From positions 124,001-188,000 of the forward strand of contig DASUYB010000105.1 in assembly GCA_036377595.1 (NCBI GenBank): a DNA stretch of 64,000 nucleotides. Reading direction: 5' to 3'. The DNA comes from Longimicrobium sp. (lineage in GTDB: Bacteria > Gemmatimonadota > Gemmatimonadetes > Longimicrobiales > Longimicrobiaceae). Both the position numbers and the translations under genes were made by a program. The notes below the pieces were generated by a model that was given only the letters and a program-made list of their open reading frames with translations, did not search any database and was not told the origin of the DNA. Positions 25,420-34,768 of the stretch are shown piece after piece; within the stretch, counting starts at the first letter, position 1; every line of letters starts with the position of its first letter.

Positions 25420-26691
25420 ATGACGAAACCGCTCCATCCCCGCCGCCGTCCGTTCAGGCCGATTCGGTCGGCACGTCCTCTGTTGCATTCACCGGGACCG
25501 CTCCGGTTCAGCGGGTTAGCCATTCTGGACGAGTTCTCGGAAGCCCACGGATTACTCCTGTGGGAATCCTTTCGGGACGCAGAGCTTTGGGCCACAGCTG
25601 AACTTCGTCGTGGTCTGTTCTCGCGCAGGAGCCAAACGCGTACAACAGCCATAGGCGAACTTCCAGCCGTCCCGTACGCGCCGATTAAGCCCGCGCTTGT
25701 TTTGTTGTCGCTCCTGCGTCACCAACGCGAGTCTGATGCACCTGCGGTGGGAAACGGCTGTGACAGTATTGCACGGTGGTCCCACGACCTCGGGCGACTT
25801 GGAACTGCCGTCGAGTATCAGCAAGTGGCCAGTCTCGCAGACCCGCATAGCGCCATCTATGCAGTACGTGCTGCGCGCTGGCTGAGAATGCGCGCCGAAT
25901 ATGCTCGCGCGTGGAGTTGGTTCGACTACGGCCTTGTTATCGCGCGCCGAGAAAACGACTGGCAGGCGTACTGTGAGGCATACGCAGGGATTGGGCACCT
26001 ACATGTACAGGTGGGAAACTATCCGCGTGCTCGCGTGGCCCACCGCCGAGTTCTTCGAGCAGCTAGGCGGCATCATCTACCGGATATGGTAGCTTCTGCA
26101 TATCACAACCTGTTCGTCGTTGAGATGGAGGTTGGTGATGTTGAGCGCGCAGAAGTTTACGCCCAGCGGGCATTGCAAGCGTATCCGCTATCGTCGGCGT
26201 CCTTACCACGATTGGCACGCGATCTGGCTTGGCGGTGGATGCTCCGCGGGTTCTTCGACCGCGCCCTCCCCCTCGCCCAGGAGGCGTTAACCCACTTCAC
26301 CGTGCCTGCGGATCGGGCGCTTCTCTGGTCTGACGTCGCCAGAGCAGCTGCAGGCGCGGGAGTTGTCGAGATCTTTGAGGATGCGTGGGCGCAAACGCGC
26401 GTCCTGTTCTCCGAGTACCCGATGGACCCGTGGCCGGCAGATATTCTCGTCAATCTGGCGCATGCTGCTGCATCCGCAGGCGAACGCAGCCGCGCGGAGT
26501 GGGCAGCAACAAAGGCCGTGGAGATTGCACGGACGCGAAAGGAAAGCACGCTCCTGCTCGCTGCGGAAGCCATTCTCGACTCGCTTGCCCATTCTCCCAC
26601 AGCACCCCTCACCAAGCCAGAGCGGACCGACACTGATCCGCTCGTTGACCGCTTTGTAGCGCGTTTGCGGGCGGCGAGGGCCGCAGCCTAG
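25420..26691 (+). CDS. TPR-repeat protein
   Basis: 423 residues. After a basic N-terminus, helical hairpins repeat from about residue 140 to 400, each with the TPR pattern (AIYAVRAARWLRMRAEYARA; EAYAGIGHLHVQVGNYPRAR; NLFVVEMEVGDVERAEVYAQ; LAWRWMLRGFFDRALPLAQE). TPR stacks bind peptides or partner proteins. There is no enzymatic or DNA-binding domain. The design resembles the TPR gene at 37231. It stands alone between a relic region and a small lipoprotein. The ATG at 25420 has no clear ribosome site, so the first 40 residues are doubtful. Confidence 0.65.
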   Translation: MTKPLHPRRRPFRPIRSARPLLHSPGPLRFSGLAILDEFSEAHGLLLWESFRDAELWATAELRRGLFSRRSQTRTTAIGELPAVPYAPIKPALVLLSLLRHQRESDAPAVGNGCDSIARWSHDLGRLGTAVEYQQVASLADPHSAIYAVRAARWLRMRAEYARAWSWFDYGLVIARRENDWQAYCEAYAGIGHLHVQVGNYPRARVAHRRVLRAARRHHLPDMVASAYHNLFVVEMEVGDVERAEVYAQRALQAYPLSSASLPRLARDLAWRWMLRGFFDRALPLAQEALTHFTVPADRALLWSDVARAAAGAGVVEIFEDAWAQTRVLFSEYPMDPWPADILVNLAHAAASAGERSRAEWAATKAVEIARTRKESTLLLAAEAILDSLAHSPTAPLTKPERTDTDPLVDRFVARLRAARAAA

Positions 26692-26727
26692 TCCCCTCGC
26701 CGCTCCGCATGCGCCAGAGGGCGCCGG

Positions 26728-26889
26728 TCAGTGTGCGCTTCCCATTCCTCCAGAGTTCGGTGTCGCACCGGGTGTCGTTACCACCTCGTCAAGCGACGGG
26801 CTATGCGGCTGCGGAGCCGTCGGGCTCTTGGATGAACACGCAGCAAGCACAACGAGCACCGCCACCGCAGCAAGCGCGCGCACCTTCAT
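26728..26889 (-). CDS. Small lipoprotein
   Basis: 53 residues. ATG at 26889 behind GGGAGGTGG. The signal peptide MKVRALAAVAVLVVLAACSS ends in a lipobox (LAAC), leaving a 34-residue mature chain with PTAPQPHSP and a glycine-rich tail NSGGMGSAH. It is probably anchored to the outer membrane; function unknown. The longer open frame upstream lacks a ribosome site and is not used. 26890-27247 holds only this gene's leader region. Confidence 0.6.
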   Translation of the reverse strand: MKVRALAAVAVLVVLAACSSKSPTAPQPHSPSLDEVVTTPGATPNSGGMGSAH

Positions 26890-27247
26890 TGGGCCACCTC
26901 CCGAACGGGGTAATTGGTCATAAGGCGGGGATTTCCCGCCCACGCCCAAGATAATCCGGACGGTGGCGGCTGTCCGCTCCAAATGCGTCTGCGGGCGCCA
27001 ACTCCCCCGCTGGTTCCCTCCATCTCCCGGTTCGGATTCCCCTCTTGCCGCTCCCCGTGGCGTGATCGAAGCGCCCACCGCACGGCAGGACAAGCACTTC
27101 CTCCCACTTCGCCTCGTAAGCTCGGCTCCCGCTGACCGTGTTATGTGGTGTCCTGTACTGAGCGCGTTACAGCGTCCATCTTTCGTCCCCAAGAGTGGCT
27201 GTGGGTGATCGCCTCCCGGCCACATGACCTATGCTTCGGGGGCAATC

Positions 27248-27949
27248 ATGGGAACGGAGTACCGCATACTCGCAGACCGCCACACTTCAACCGCAATCCG
27301 TTTTCTCTCACGTCTTGCAGCGGGAAACGGAGGTTACACGCTCTGCGGTGTCACAGGATGGGCGCACCGGCGCGACGTGGCGGACGCGGCGAGGCTTAGG
27401 CTTGACGGGGAGCTTCCGCTACTACACGCGGCGGGGTTGGCGAACAGAGTGAATGCCGGAGTTGCCACCAAGGGAAGAGAGGAGTGGCTATACCGGATAA
27501 CAGATGCAGGCGCGCGAGCGGTCGCGGAGCGTTGGGGTGAGTTGTATGAGTCGGTTCAGCCACCGGGAGAAGTGGAACCGGATCATGGCATCTACATCGC
27601 ACCCGGACCACGCAACGCGCTGCTGGTGCTGCGCCTTGCTTTTGAAAGAGAAGGGCCTGAGCGATTCCGAGAACACGGTTGGCGTACGGGGCGTGAGCTC
27701 ACGTCGCTTATCGATGAGCTAAACCGCCATCGGGCGGCGGACCACTTCCGAACCATCGACTGGATGGATTTGAAGTGGCTCGCAGGCTTCGGCCTCGCGG
27801 AGAGGCGCGAGCAAACAGTCGTGTGGGGTCGGGAGCGGCCCGTCGCCTTCTGGCGCGTTTCGGCTAGCGGACGGACCATCCCCCTCCTTTCGTGGCGCGC
27901 ACCTGACCCGTCCGGCACTCGCGAACCTACGCCGAGTGCCGAGCCGTGA
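27248..27949 (+). CDS. Winged-helix-like protein, first of a tandem pair
   Basis: 233 residues from the ATG at 27248. Two halves each look like a winged-helix unit: the first with LADRHTSTAIRFLSRLAAGN ... EWLYRITDAGARAVAERWG, the second with RTGRELTSLIDELN ... MDLKWLAGFGLAERR ... FWRVSASGRTI. The phrase 'YRIT..GA..' is typical of the wing in MarR/PadR-like folds. The stop overlaps the GTG of the next gene, which has the same two-part plan. Regulator or sensor; target unknown. Confidence 0.55.
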   Translation: MGTEYRILADRHTSTAIRFLSRLAAGNGGYTLCGVTGWAHRRDVADAARLRLDGELPLLHAAGLANRVNAGVATKGREEWLYRITDAGARAVAERWGELYESVQPPGEVEPDHGIYIAPGPRNALLVLRLAFEREGPERFREHGWRTGRELTSLIDELNRHRAADHFRTIDWMDLKWLAGFGLAERREQTVVWGRERPVAFWRVSASGRTIPLLSWRAPDPSGTREPTPSAEP

Positions 27950-28656
27950 CACCGGGACGCCAGCATGGGTGCTTCGATCCGCATGGACGTGAGGAGCGTG
28001 CGTTGATCTTCCTCGCGCAACTCACCGTCCGACCGGGTGGATACAGGATTGGCCGCACCTTTGGTTGGGCGCACGCAGATGACTTGTACCTCTTGGCGGG
28101 GACGACCTACGTATGGGCCGATGCACTGGCCCGGTTCGCGGATCGTCGGCACGCTGACGTGCGCCACGCGAACGTGCGAACTGCGGCACTCCCGTCGCCC
28201 CTGTTCCGAATCACGCAGAGCGGGATGGATACCGTTGCACGGCTTGTGGGCGAGATAGCACCTAGCGTTTGCCCACCTTGCCTGGGCGAGTGTTGCACGG
28301 ACGTGTATGCCTCGAACCTTGGCCAGTGGGCGCTGAGGGCGCTGCGCGAAGCTTACCCAAACTGGTTGACAGCGGCTGAGGTGCTCAAACCAATTAGACG
28401 CTGGAATCGCTGCGGAAACGTTCCCTACGTGACCACTGGTGATTTGACGGCGCTGGTGTCCTCCGGCCTTGCGGAATCGTGTTGCACAGGCGACCACCGC
28501 TCCACGCCCGCCTACCGGGTGTCGCGGGCAGGGTGCACGGCGACGCTCTTGGAGTGGTACGGTCCCGATCCGGAAGCCCGGATCTTCTCCGATCACGATT
28601 GGGGGCACGTGCTGAAACCTCCAATGCGAGGCTTTCTATATGGCAGTGGCAACTAG
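27946..28656 (+). CDS. Winged-helix-like protein, second of a tandem pair
   Basis: 236 residues from a GTG at 27946 overlapping the previous stop. Same layout as its neighbour: RALIFLAQLTVRPGGYRIGR ... LFRITQSGMDTVARLVGE, then ALREAYPNWLTAAEVLKPI ... DLTALVSSGLAES ... AYRVSRAGCTATLLEWYG. It adds a cysteine cluster in the linker (CPPCLGECC) that might bind a metal. The pair probably arose by duplication. After it, 28657-29102 carries no gene I can support; a minus-strand stretch near 28892-29040 has protein-like text (HHDFVRWHMGANDPKNLA) that may be a relic. Confidence 0.55.
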   Translation: MTPGRQHGCFDPHGREERALIFLAQLTVRPGGYRIGRTFGWAHADDLYLLAGTTYVWADALARFADRRHADVRHANVRTAALPSPLFRITQSGMDTVARLVGEIAPSVCPPCLGECCTDVYASNLGQWALRALREAYPNWLTAAEVLKPIRRWNRCGNVPYVTTGDLTALVSSGLAESCCTGDHRSTPAYRVSRAGCTATLLEWYGPDPEARIFSDHDWGHVLKPPMRGFLYGSGN

Positions 28657-29102
28657 CATTCGGGCGAACAGGGATAGGGCCACCGCACTCCGCGAGTTGG
28701 CGAAACAGGGGTGGCGGTCTACGCGCGGTCTGGATCATTGATCCCCGCGCTGGATTCACCAGATTCGCGATCATATCGTCCCCGGTCCTCGCCGCCTTGG
28801 TCGCGCCAGCGATGCCGACCATACGGCATCCTGGTGGCTGCGCACGTGCCAGGATCAAGTCAGGTCAGCCGAGTTGGCGTTCCAGTAGTGGTCAAGCGCG
28901 GCTGCTCCTTCCGAAAGCCCGCGCGAGGAGGCGGCGCGTGCCGCTCACGGTGACGCAGGCGAGATTCTTGGGATCGTTCGCGCCCATGTGCCACCGGACG
29001 AAATCATGGTGCAGCGTGCCCGTTCCGCGTATTCTGTCCGGAGAAGGAAAGAGAGCAGCGCACGCAACTAACATCACCTCGTCCCTGGCCGGAGTCCCTC
29101 CG

Positions 29103-30605
29103 ATGCCGAATTCCCGCCTCCTCGTCGCTGCATCCCTTGGAAGTGGACTCCTGCTCTCTGCCTGCACGGAGCGCTTCCAGAGCCCGGGCGGTCCGGATCC
29201 GAGCGGCCCGAACTTTACTGTCTCGAGCTACGCCGACCAGATCGTCATCAACGAAGTGATGGCCGATCCCAATGCAGTCACCGACACGGACGGCGAGTGG
29301 TTTGAGGTGACGAACCGCGGGACCACCGCGGTGGATATTCAGGGCTGGACGATCGCCGGCAACAACGACACGGACCACACGATCACCAGCTCGGTCTCCA
29401 TCCCGGCCGGCGGCTACGTGGTCCTGGCACGAAACGGCAACTCAAGCTTCAACGGTGGCGTTACGGCCAACTACGCCTACGGCACGATGACGATGGCCAA
29501 CACCGCGGACTGGATCGCGCTGCGAGACGACGCGGGCGCGAGCGTAGATTCGGTGGCGTGGGCGACGACCATGCCTGCGGGATCGAGCCGCGGCGTGACG
29601 GATCCTGACGCCGACAACCTCGACGCCAAGGGCACGAACTGGCATACGAGCAACGTCGCTTTCGGTAGTGGGGACAAAGGCACTCCCGGAGCACAAAACG
29701 ACGGCCGCCGTAGCCCACTTACCGTTCGGATACTCGAGGTGGGTCAGGGCGACGCGATCTACATCACCAACGGCTCCTCGAAGGTGATGGTTGACGGCGG
29801 CCCGTCGATGACGACGATGGCCAGCCGGATCAGCTCGCTCGGGCTGGACAACCAGACGATCAACTATATGATCCTCTCACACGCTCACGACGACCACTAC
29901 GCGGGGCTGCGAGAGTTCTTCAAGACCAGCCATAGCATCCGGATCGGATACTTCTTCGAGAACAAGGACGCCTCGGCCGCAAGCACATTGGCCTCACTAC
30001 GCGATTCCATCAACGCGCGGGTCGGCCGCGGTGAGCTGACCTACCGCGACACCGACGACCCCTGCGCTACCGGCGCGTCTGTCTGCACGATCCTCCTCGA
30101 CGGCGGCGCCAGGCTCCACGTCCTCAAGCCCAAAACTTCCGACACCAACCCCAACAACCGCTCGGTGGCCGTGAAGTTGGTGGGCCCTGACAGCGCCTCG
30201 TTCACGATGTGGATGGCCGGCGACGCTGAGCACGAGGAGATCGAGTGGTTCGACAACACGGCCGGCTACGACACGTCGCTCGGGATGAACGTTGACGTGC
30301 TCAAGGCCGATCACCACGGGTCATGCAACGGCATTACCAGCCGCTTGCTCGACTTGCTCACGCCCACGTACGTCACCATGGGCGTGAGTTCGACGAATAC
30401 CTACCACCACGTACACACCCAGACCAAGACGCTGCTGACGAGCCGGTCGATCCCCTGGTACCGAACGGATGAGAACGGGCAGATCACGTTCACGAGCTCC
30501 GGCGCGCCGGGGGGCGGGTACTCGGTCAGCATCAGCCGCGGCAGCGCCAGCATGAGCGGCTCAGCGGACGCCGCCTCGTCCGACACCAGCTGCAACAGCC
30601 TCTAG
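29103..30605 (+). CDS. Lipoprotein with lamin-tail and ComEC-type metallo-beta-lactamase domains
   Basis: 500 residues. Signal and lipobox LLLSAC at residues 15-20. A lamin-tail domain follows (DQIVINEVMADPN ... GEWFEVTNRGTTAVDIQGW ... PAGGYVVLARNG), residues 45-190. From residue 210 a metallo-beta-lactamase domain of the ComEC/Rec2 kind: VRILEVGQGDAIYI, the metal motif SHAHDDHYAGL (H260, H262, D264, H265), and LKADHHGS. Secreted enzymes with this pair are thought to be surface nucleases or phosphodiesterases. It is followed by a strong hairpin. The upstream open frame to 28479 is ignored because it lacks a signal peptide. Confidence 0.85.
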   Translation: MPNSRLLVAASLGSGLLLSACTERFQSPGGPDPSGPNFTVSSYADQIVINEVMADPNAVTDTDGEWFEVTNRGTTAVDIQGWTIAGNNDTDHTITSSVSIPAGGYVVLARNGNSSFNGGVTANYAYGTMTMANTADWIALRDDAGASVDSVAWATTMPAGSSRGVTDPDADNLDAKGTNWHTSNVAFGSGDKGTPGAQNDGRRSPLTVRILEVGQGDAIYITNGSSKVMVDGGPSMTTMASRISSLGLDNQTINYMILSHAHDDHYAGLREFFKTSHSIRIGYFFENKDASAASTLASLRDSINARVGRGELTYRDTDDPCATGASVCTILLDGGARLHVLKPKTSDTNPNNRSVAVKLVGPDSASFTMWMAGDAEHEEIEWFDNTAGYDTSLGMNVDVLKADHHGSCNGITSRLLDLLTPTYVTMGVSSTNTYHHVHTQTKTLLTSRSIPWYRTDENGQITFTSSGAPGGGYSVSISRGSASMSGSADAASSDTSCNSL

Positions 30606-30607
30606 GC

Positions 30608-30652
30608 CGCCGGCGCGGTCCACGATGACGCCGGCGCTCATCCGCGCCGGCG
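30608..30652. terminator. GC-rich hairpin after the metallo-beta-lactamase gene
   Basis: CGCCGGCGCGG at 30608-30618 pairs with CCGCGCCGGCG at 30642-30652; a third GCCGGCGC in the loop allows alternatives. It begins three bases past the stop. From here to 31072 I see no supported gene. Confidence 0.65.
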
Positions 30653-31072
30653 CTTCAGGCATGCGGACGTGTTTCCGCCATATCCTTGATGGCGCCGGCG
30701 AGCGCATCTGCCTTCTCCTTCGCCTCCTCGCCTCCTCGCCGCACGCCGCATCGCACACGGTGCGTGAGCTCGCCCAATGCTCCGACCGAGCGAAATCGCT
30801 AAGCTGCGTGGCGCGGGTCGGGGCTGCGGTCGAAACGTACGGCACGACGCGGCGTGGCCCAGGATGTGTTTCCCGGGGATTGTGAAATTTCGTAGCGGGC
30901 GCCTACCGAACGGAAAAGGGCTGACGCGTCTGCGCACTGGTTTTATCGCCAAGCTGGACTCGCCAGCATGCCCTCCGAGACACCCGTCGACGGCGATGAC
31001 CCGAGTGAGGGAGGATCGGATCCGGCGGCTGATTGACGGCAGACAGGAGGTCGGTATAATCGGGGAAGGGAG

Positions 31073-31669
31073 CTACTCCATTTCTCGCGCGAACTGACGC
31101 AGGCCCGCCACCACATCGTCGCCGTAGGCAGGGATCGACGCGATCATGAGCTCGGCACCGCGGGGCAGCGCCCTCTCGAGTTCTTCGGTAGCTCGAAGGA
31201 TCGCCTCACTGCGCGCTCCCCTCGGGGAACTGACCGCCCGCCGCTGGCTCTTCTTACGCGCCCGGCTGAGGTGCCCATGGAGATGCGGGTCAGCGGCCTC
31301 CGTCGGACGCACCCACCCGCGCGATTCCTCGACCAGACCACGGGTGAGCAGGGCGCGCAGGACACGTCCGTCGAGGTGGTCAACCGGCACTGCGCCGGTC
31401 TGGCGAACGAGGTAGCGAAGCACCTCCTCCTGGCTTTTGCTCAGATCATTCGGAGTCACCACCCCCAGCCCCCGCCCGACAGATCGAGGATCTTCTTGGC
31501 GCGCCATGCTCTGCCCGGCCGGCGTCGCACTGACGCTCCCACCACACTCCACGATCAGGTTCAGTCTGAGAAGAGGTCGCAACACCCGTCCATCGATTTT
31601 AGATGCCAGGACGGATCTACGGCTGCAGATTCCGCGGAGAACTTCGAGCTGATGGGACTTTAGCGACAT
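31073..31669 (-). CDS. Protein with two winged-helix-like repeats
   Basis: 198 residues from the ATG at 31669. Two repeats share one plan: LKSHQLEVLRGICSRRSVLA...DGRVLRPLLRLNLIVECG and LSKSQEEVLRYLVRQTGAVP...DGRVLRALLTRGLVEESRG. Each looks like a helix-turn-helix plus wing. A basic linker (SRARKKSQRR) leads to a C-terminal helical tail (SEAILRATEELERALPRG). It may bind DNA. A frameshifted copy of its second half lies at 36803-37173, also on the minus strand. The gap 31670-31941 contains nothing else clear. Confidence 0.55.
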   Translation of the reverse strand: MSLKSHQLEVLRGICSRRSVLASKIDGRVLRPLLRLNLIVECGGSVSATPAGQSMARQEDPRSVGRGLGVVTPNDLSKSQEEVLRYLVRQTGAVPVDHLDGRVLRALLTRGLVEESRGWVRPTEAADPHLHGHLSRARKKSQRRAVSSPRGARSEAILRATEELERALPRGAELMIASIPAYGDDVVAGLRQFAREME

Positions 31670-31941
31670 CGGGCGGAAATGATATGAGGAAGGTCGGGCA
31701 TTGATACATACGCAATCTGCACTGTCAGTCGGTGTCGGACCAGAGCGTGCAGCCCTGCCCACCGTAGCCCATCCGCCTGCGGGGGTGGCGTGCCCGCCAC
31801 TCTGGAGCGACAGACATTCAGTTCTGCCGCAGAGCGAACGGTTTCTGCGCGCTCATTTTCGGTCGTCCCTCTGCGGGCACAAACAGGGCGGTCCTTTCCC
31901 TAAGCACAGGGGCTGCACCCGCGCCGGGAGAACACGGATCT

Positions 31942-32582
31942 ATGGACACCAACGACTTCGCCAGACTGATCGCGAGAGACGCAGGGTTGGGAATTCCTAA
32001 TCTCGAATCAAGGGATTACGCGGCTGGCTCCTGCCAGATCTCGACTACGACGCGCAGCTCGTGGCCGACACCGCCGTCCCAGCGCTGCAGGCCTGGTGCA
32101 GCATAGTCTACCCCGTTCGCATACCTACCAGAATCTCTGCAATGGAAAAGTGGCGGGCGCTGCAGTCCAGTCTGGGTGAACAGCATGTGGAAGTGCAGGT
32201 TTTCCTACCTCTCGGCAGGCGGAACGGCAGGCGCCTCGTGGTCACGCCCGACGTGAGCTACCGAGGCGACGCGATGGTGATCATCGATGCGAAGTACAGA
32301 GCGCGGCGGACGGAAGCTCGTACGCGAATTGCAGCGGCAGACGCTTACGCGGCGCTGGCGTTCATGCACGCCGCAGGCGCGAAGCGGACCCTTCTGTTGT
32401 ACCCGCGCGTTCCGCGCGGCGGAACCAGTGATCCTCCCGGAAGCGGTCAGCAGTTCGAGCAAATTGAGGTTGGAGAAGCGCAAATAATGGGTTTGGAAGT
32501 CGAATGCCTCGGCATCGCGGCGGACGGCTTCCAGACGTTCGCGGAGAGACTCGCACACGCGGTCGAGCCGTTCCTCCGTTAG
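31942..32582 (+). pseudogene. Fused relic: start of the HEPN gene plus McrC nuclease domain
   Basis: 31942-32070 repeats the start of the 13454 HEPN gene (MDTNDFARLIARDAGLGIPN, then a one-base loss in the DYA.LLPDLDYDAQLV segment). From about 32138 to 32582 it repeats the C-terminus of the McrC-like gene, in one open frame usable from the ATG at 32142: TPDVSYRGDAMV and IIDAKYRARR keep the D, D and K of the nuclease. The order is the reverse of the intact operon (nuclease, then HEPN), as expected if a tandem copy lost the DNA between. The nuclease piece alone (146 residues) might still be made. Confidence 0.75.
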
Positions 32583-32686
32583 CAGACGAAGCGTACACCT
32601 CAGCAGCGCAGTCGCCCCCTTCGAGGGTGGCCGCGCACCTCTCAGTGGTCGCTCCGTTTCTGCTCCACCTTAGATTCACCCCTAAA

Positions 32687-34768
32687 ATGATCCAGATCAC
32701 CTGCCCCCAATGCAAACGCGAGCTCCGCATCGAGGAAAGTGACCTCGGCCGAATGGCGAAGTGCCGGTTCTGCGAGCACACATTCCTGTTGGAGCTTCCG
32801 CGTACACGCATGCTCCGCTTCGCCAGGAGGGGGATGATCGCCGCGGCGATTGCCACCGCTGTGGCGGCGTGGTTTTCCTTTTCGGTCCTGGTGGCGTTCC
32901 TCTACTGGGGTTCACTCCTGGCGTGGGCAGTGCTGAGAAGAAGCAAACGACTGGTACCGAAGGCTGCAGCGGCAATCCTCGGGCCCGCGACGATCGGGCT
33001 GGGGCTGGTCGTCTGGACGCTCGTTCGACTTAACTACGCCGCTGACAGCGACCCGCAGGGCCCGCGCTGGCTCGCCACGGAACAGGCTTTCTTTCTCGAC
33101 GCCTGGACGTATCTGAAAATCGCGAAATCACTATCGATATTCCTGCTCGTGCTCGCTGTGGCCGCGGTAGTTCACAACTTCTGGCCGCGGACTGAGGCAC
33201 TAAAACGCGTGCTCACGCTGAAGGGCCACGTCGGCCGCTTGTGGCTGGTGGTAGTCACCGTCACCACCTTCACGTTCATTGCGGGTAGCGTGGGCACGGC
33301 TGAAGCAGCGAGGCTCGACGAGATCGCCAGGCAATCATATCGGGCGGCGTTCAAAGAGCGTGCGCACGCCAACCAACGCGTCCAAGCAAGTGCTGCAGTA
33401 GATAGCCAGGTTCCTACCGCCGTACGGCCTCTCGATGCCGCAGCTCTCTACGCAGCGTTCAAGGCGGCCGTCGCGGGGTGGTCGAGCGACACGATCCGTG
33501 TGTGGGTACCCACTGAAAAGCCACCTGCCGAACGGATTGCTGAGCGCGTCACGTCGCGTACGTTTGCCCGCCTACGGGGTTCGTACGATCCAGGCCCAAG
33601 GAATGAACCCACGGGTCCCATCAGGGGTCCTGAGTCCCCCCGACCTCAAGACGGACGTGGCGGTGTTGTTCCCAGTGATACGCGCAGCGGTTCGACATCA
33701 GGCGCTGAGCCGCACGTACAGCCTTCTAGGCCTGTAACGGTTCCCCGGGAAAAACCCGCGGACCGTGAGATTGCCGGACCCGGCCCTACTTCGGGTCTCA
33801 GTGACGAGCACAACGAAGTTGCGTCGGGGGCAGTCACCCCCGAACCGCGACTCGAACCTGTCAACTCCGCCGCCGAATGGAAGGCGCGGCGCGAAGCGGC
33901 CTCGACCATTGAAGCCGAGGCACAGCAACTCGACGCAATGGCTGATCAGAACGAGGCTGCCGCGAAGAAGGTGATCGTTGAAGCGGCAGGAAAGGTATTC
34001 TCGTCTGCGCTGGCCGACGTAGAGTTCGGGGATTTTATTTCCGCGTTCTTGAAGAAAGTTCTCGATCTCTACGCCACGAGCGTACGCCCCGGGAGGCTCT
34101 TCAACCTTTCCCAACGCTTTGCTCGCACCTTCATGTCGACGGAGGTGACACGGGACGCCTTCGCAGCAGACCTAGAGCAGCAGTTGCTCAAGCAGGCGCG
34201 GGATGCCGCTGCCGGTGGGCAGTGGTCCACCGCTCTTGAACAACTCGACCTCCTCCTCAATCTGGATGACTCTGCACCACGCCGCGCTGCGGCCGCGTTG
34301 CATCCCGAGTATATGTACCGGCAGGGAGCGTATCTACACAGCAGTGGATCGCTCGACGCAGCGGCCACCCAATACCAGAGGACCATCGAAAAGCATCCAG
34401 CTACGCGATGGGCCCGAGAAGCTCGGCGAGGTCTCGCCGACGTCAATATTGCAAGGCAAGTCAGAGACATTGAAGGTAGTGATCATGAGCCACTCGCAAT
34501 TCCAGAATCAAAGGGTCCCAGTGGTCGGCGAGGTCAAGCGGCCGTCTCTATCGAAAATGGTACGGGAAGGACGCTTACCGTCTACTTCTCAGGTCCGCGC
34601 TCGGATTCGGCCGTTATCGGCGTAGGACAAACGACCACACTGTGGCTACCAGTGGGTGCGTACAGCGTCGCAGCACGCGTGAACGATCCCGATGTACTGC
34701 CATACGCCGGACCGGCTAACTATACGGCCCGGATCTACCCTTACTACTTCTACATTGGGCGTAGATAG
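32687..34768 (+). CDS. Zinc-ribbon membrane protein with helical C-terminus
   Basis: 693 residues from the ATG at 32687 (the frame upstream is part of the relic). The N-terminus is a zinc ribbon: ITCPQCKREL ... AKCRFCEHTF. Four to five membrane helices follow (AAIATAVAAWFSFSVLVAFL; AAAAILGPATIGLGLVVWTL; LSIFLLVLAVAAVVHNFW; LWLVVVTVTTFTFIAGSV). A proline/arginine-rich linker of about 150 residues leads to a TPR-like helical region (WSTALEQLDLLLNLDDSAPR; AATQYQRTIEKHPATRWAR) and a beta C-terminus. It resembles sensor or scaffold proteins; no enzyme domain. It ends 53 bases inside the convergent AraC-like gene. Confidence 0.6.
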   Translation: MIQITCPQCKRELRIEESDLGRMAKCRFCEHTFLLELPRTRMLRFARRGMIAAAIATAVAAWFSFSVLVAFLYWGSLLAWAVLRRSKRLVPKAAAAILGPATIGLGLVVWTLVRLNYAADSDPQGPRWLATEQAFFLDAWTYLKIAKSLSIFLLVLAVAAVVHNFWPRTEALKRVLTLKGHVGRLWLVVVTVTTFTFIAGSVGTAEAARLDEIARQSYRAAFKERAHANQRVQASAAVDSQVPTAVRPLDAAALYAAFKAAVAGWSSDTIRVWVPTEKPPAERIAERVTSRTFARLRGSYDPGPRNEPTGPIRGPESPRPQDGRGGVVPSDTRSGSTSGAEPHVQPSRPVTVPREKPADREIAGPGPTSGLSDEHNEVASGAVTPEPRLEPVNSAAEWKARREAASTIEAEAQQLDAMADQNEAAAKKVIVEAAGKVFSSALADVEFGDFISAFLKKVLDLYATSVRPGRLFNLSQRFARTFMSTEVTRDAFAADLEQQLLKQARDAAAGGQWSTALEQLDLLLNLDDSAPRRAAAALHPEYMYRQGAYLHSSGSLDAAATQYQRTIEKHPATRWAREARRGLADVNIARQVRDIEGSDHEPLAIPESKGPSGRRGQAAVSIENGTGRTLTVYFSGPRSDSAVIGVGQTTTLWLPVGAYSVAARVNDPDVLPYAGPANYTARIYPYYFYIGRR

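Noticed and set aside
28892-29102. Minus-strand protein-like text (HHDFVRWHMGANDPKNLA) as a gene
   Set aside because: No start, no ribosome site, interrupted by the lipoprotein start; at most an unidentified relic.
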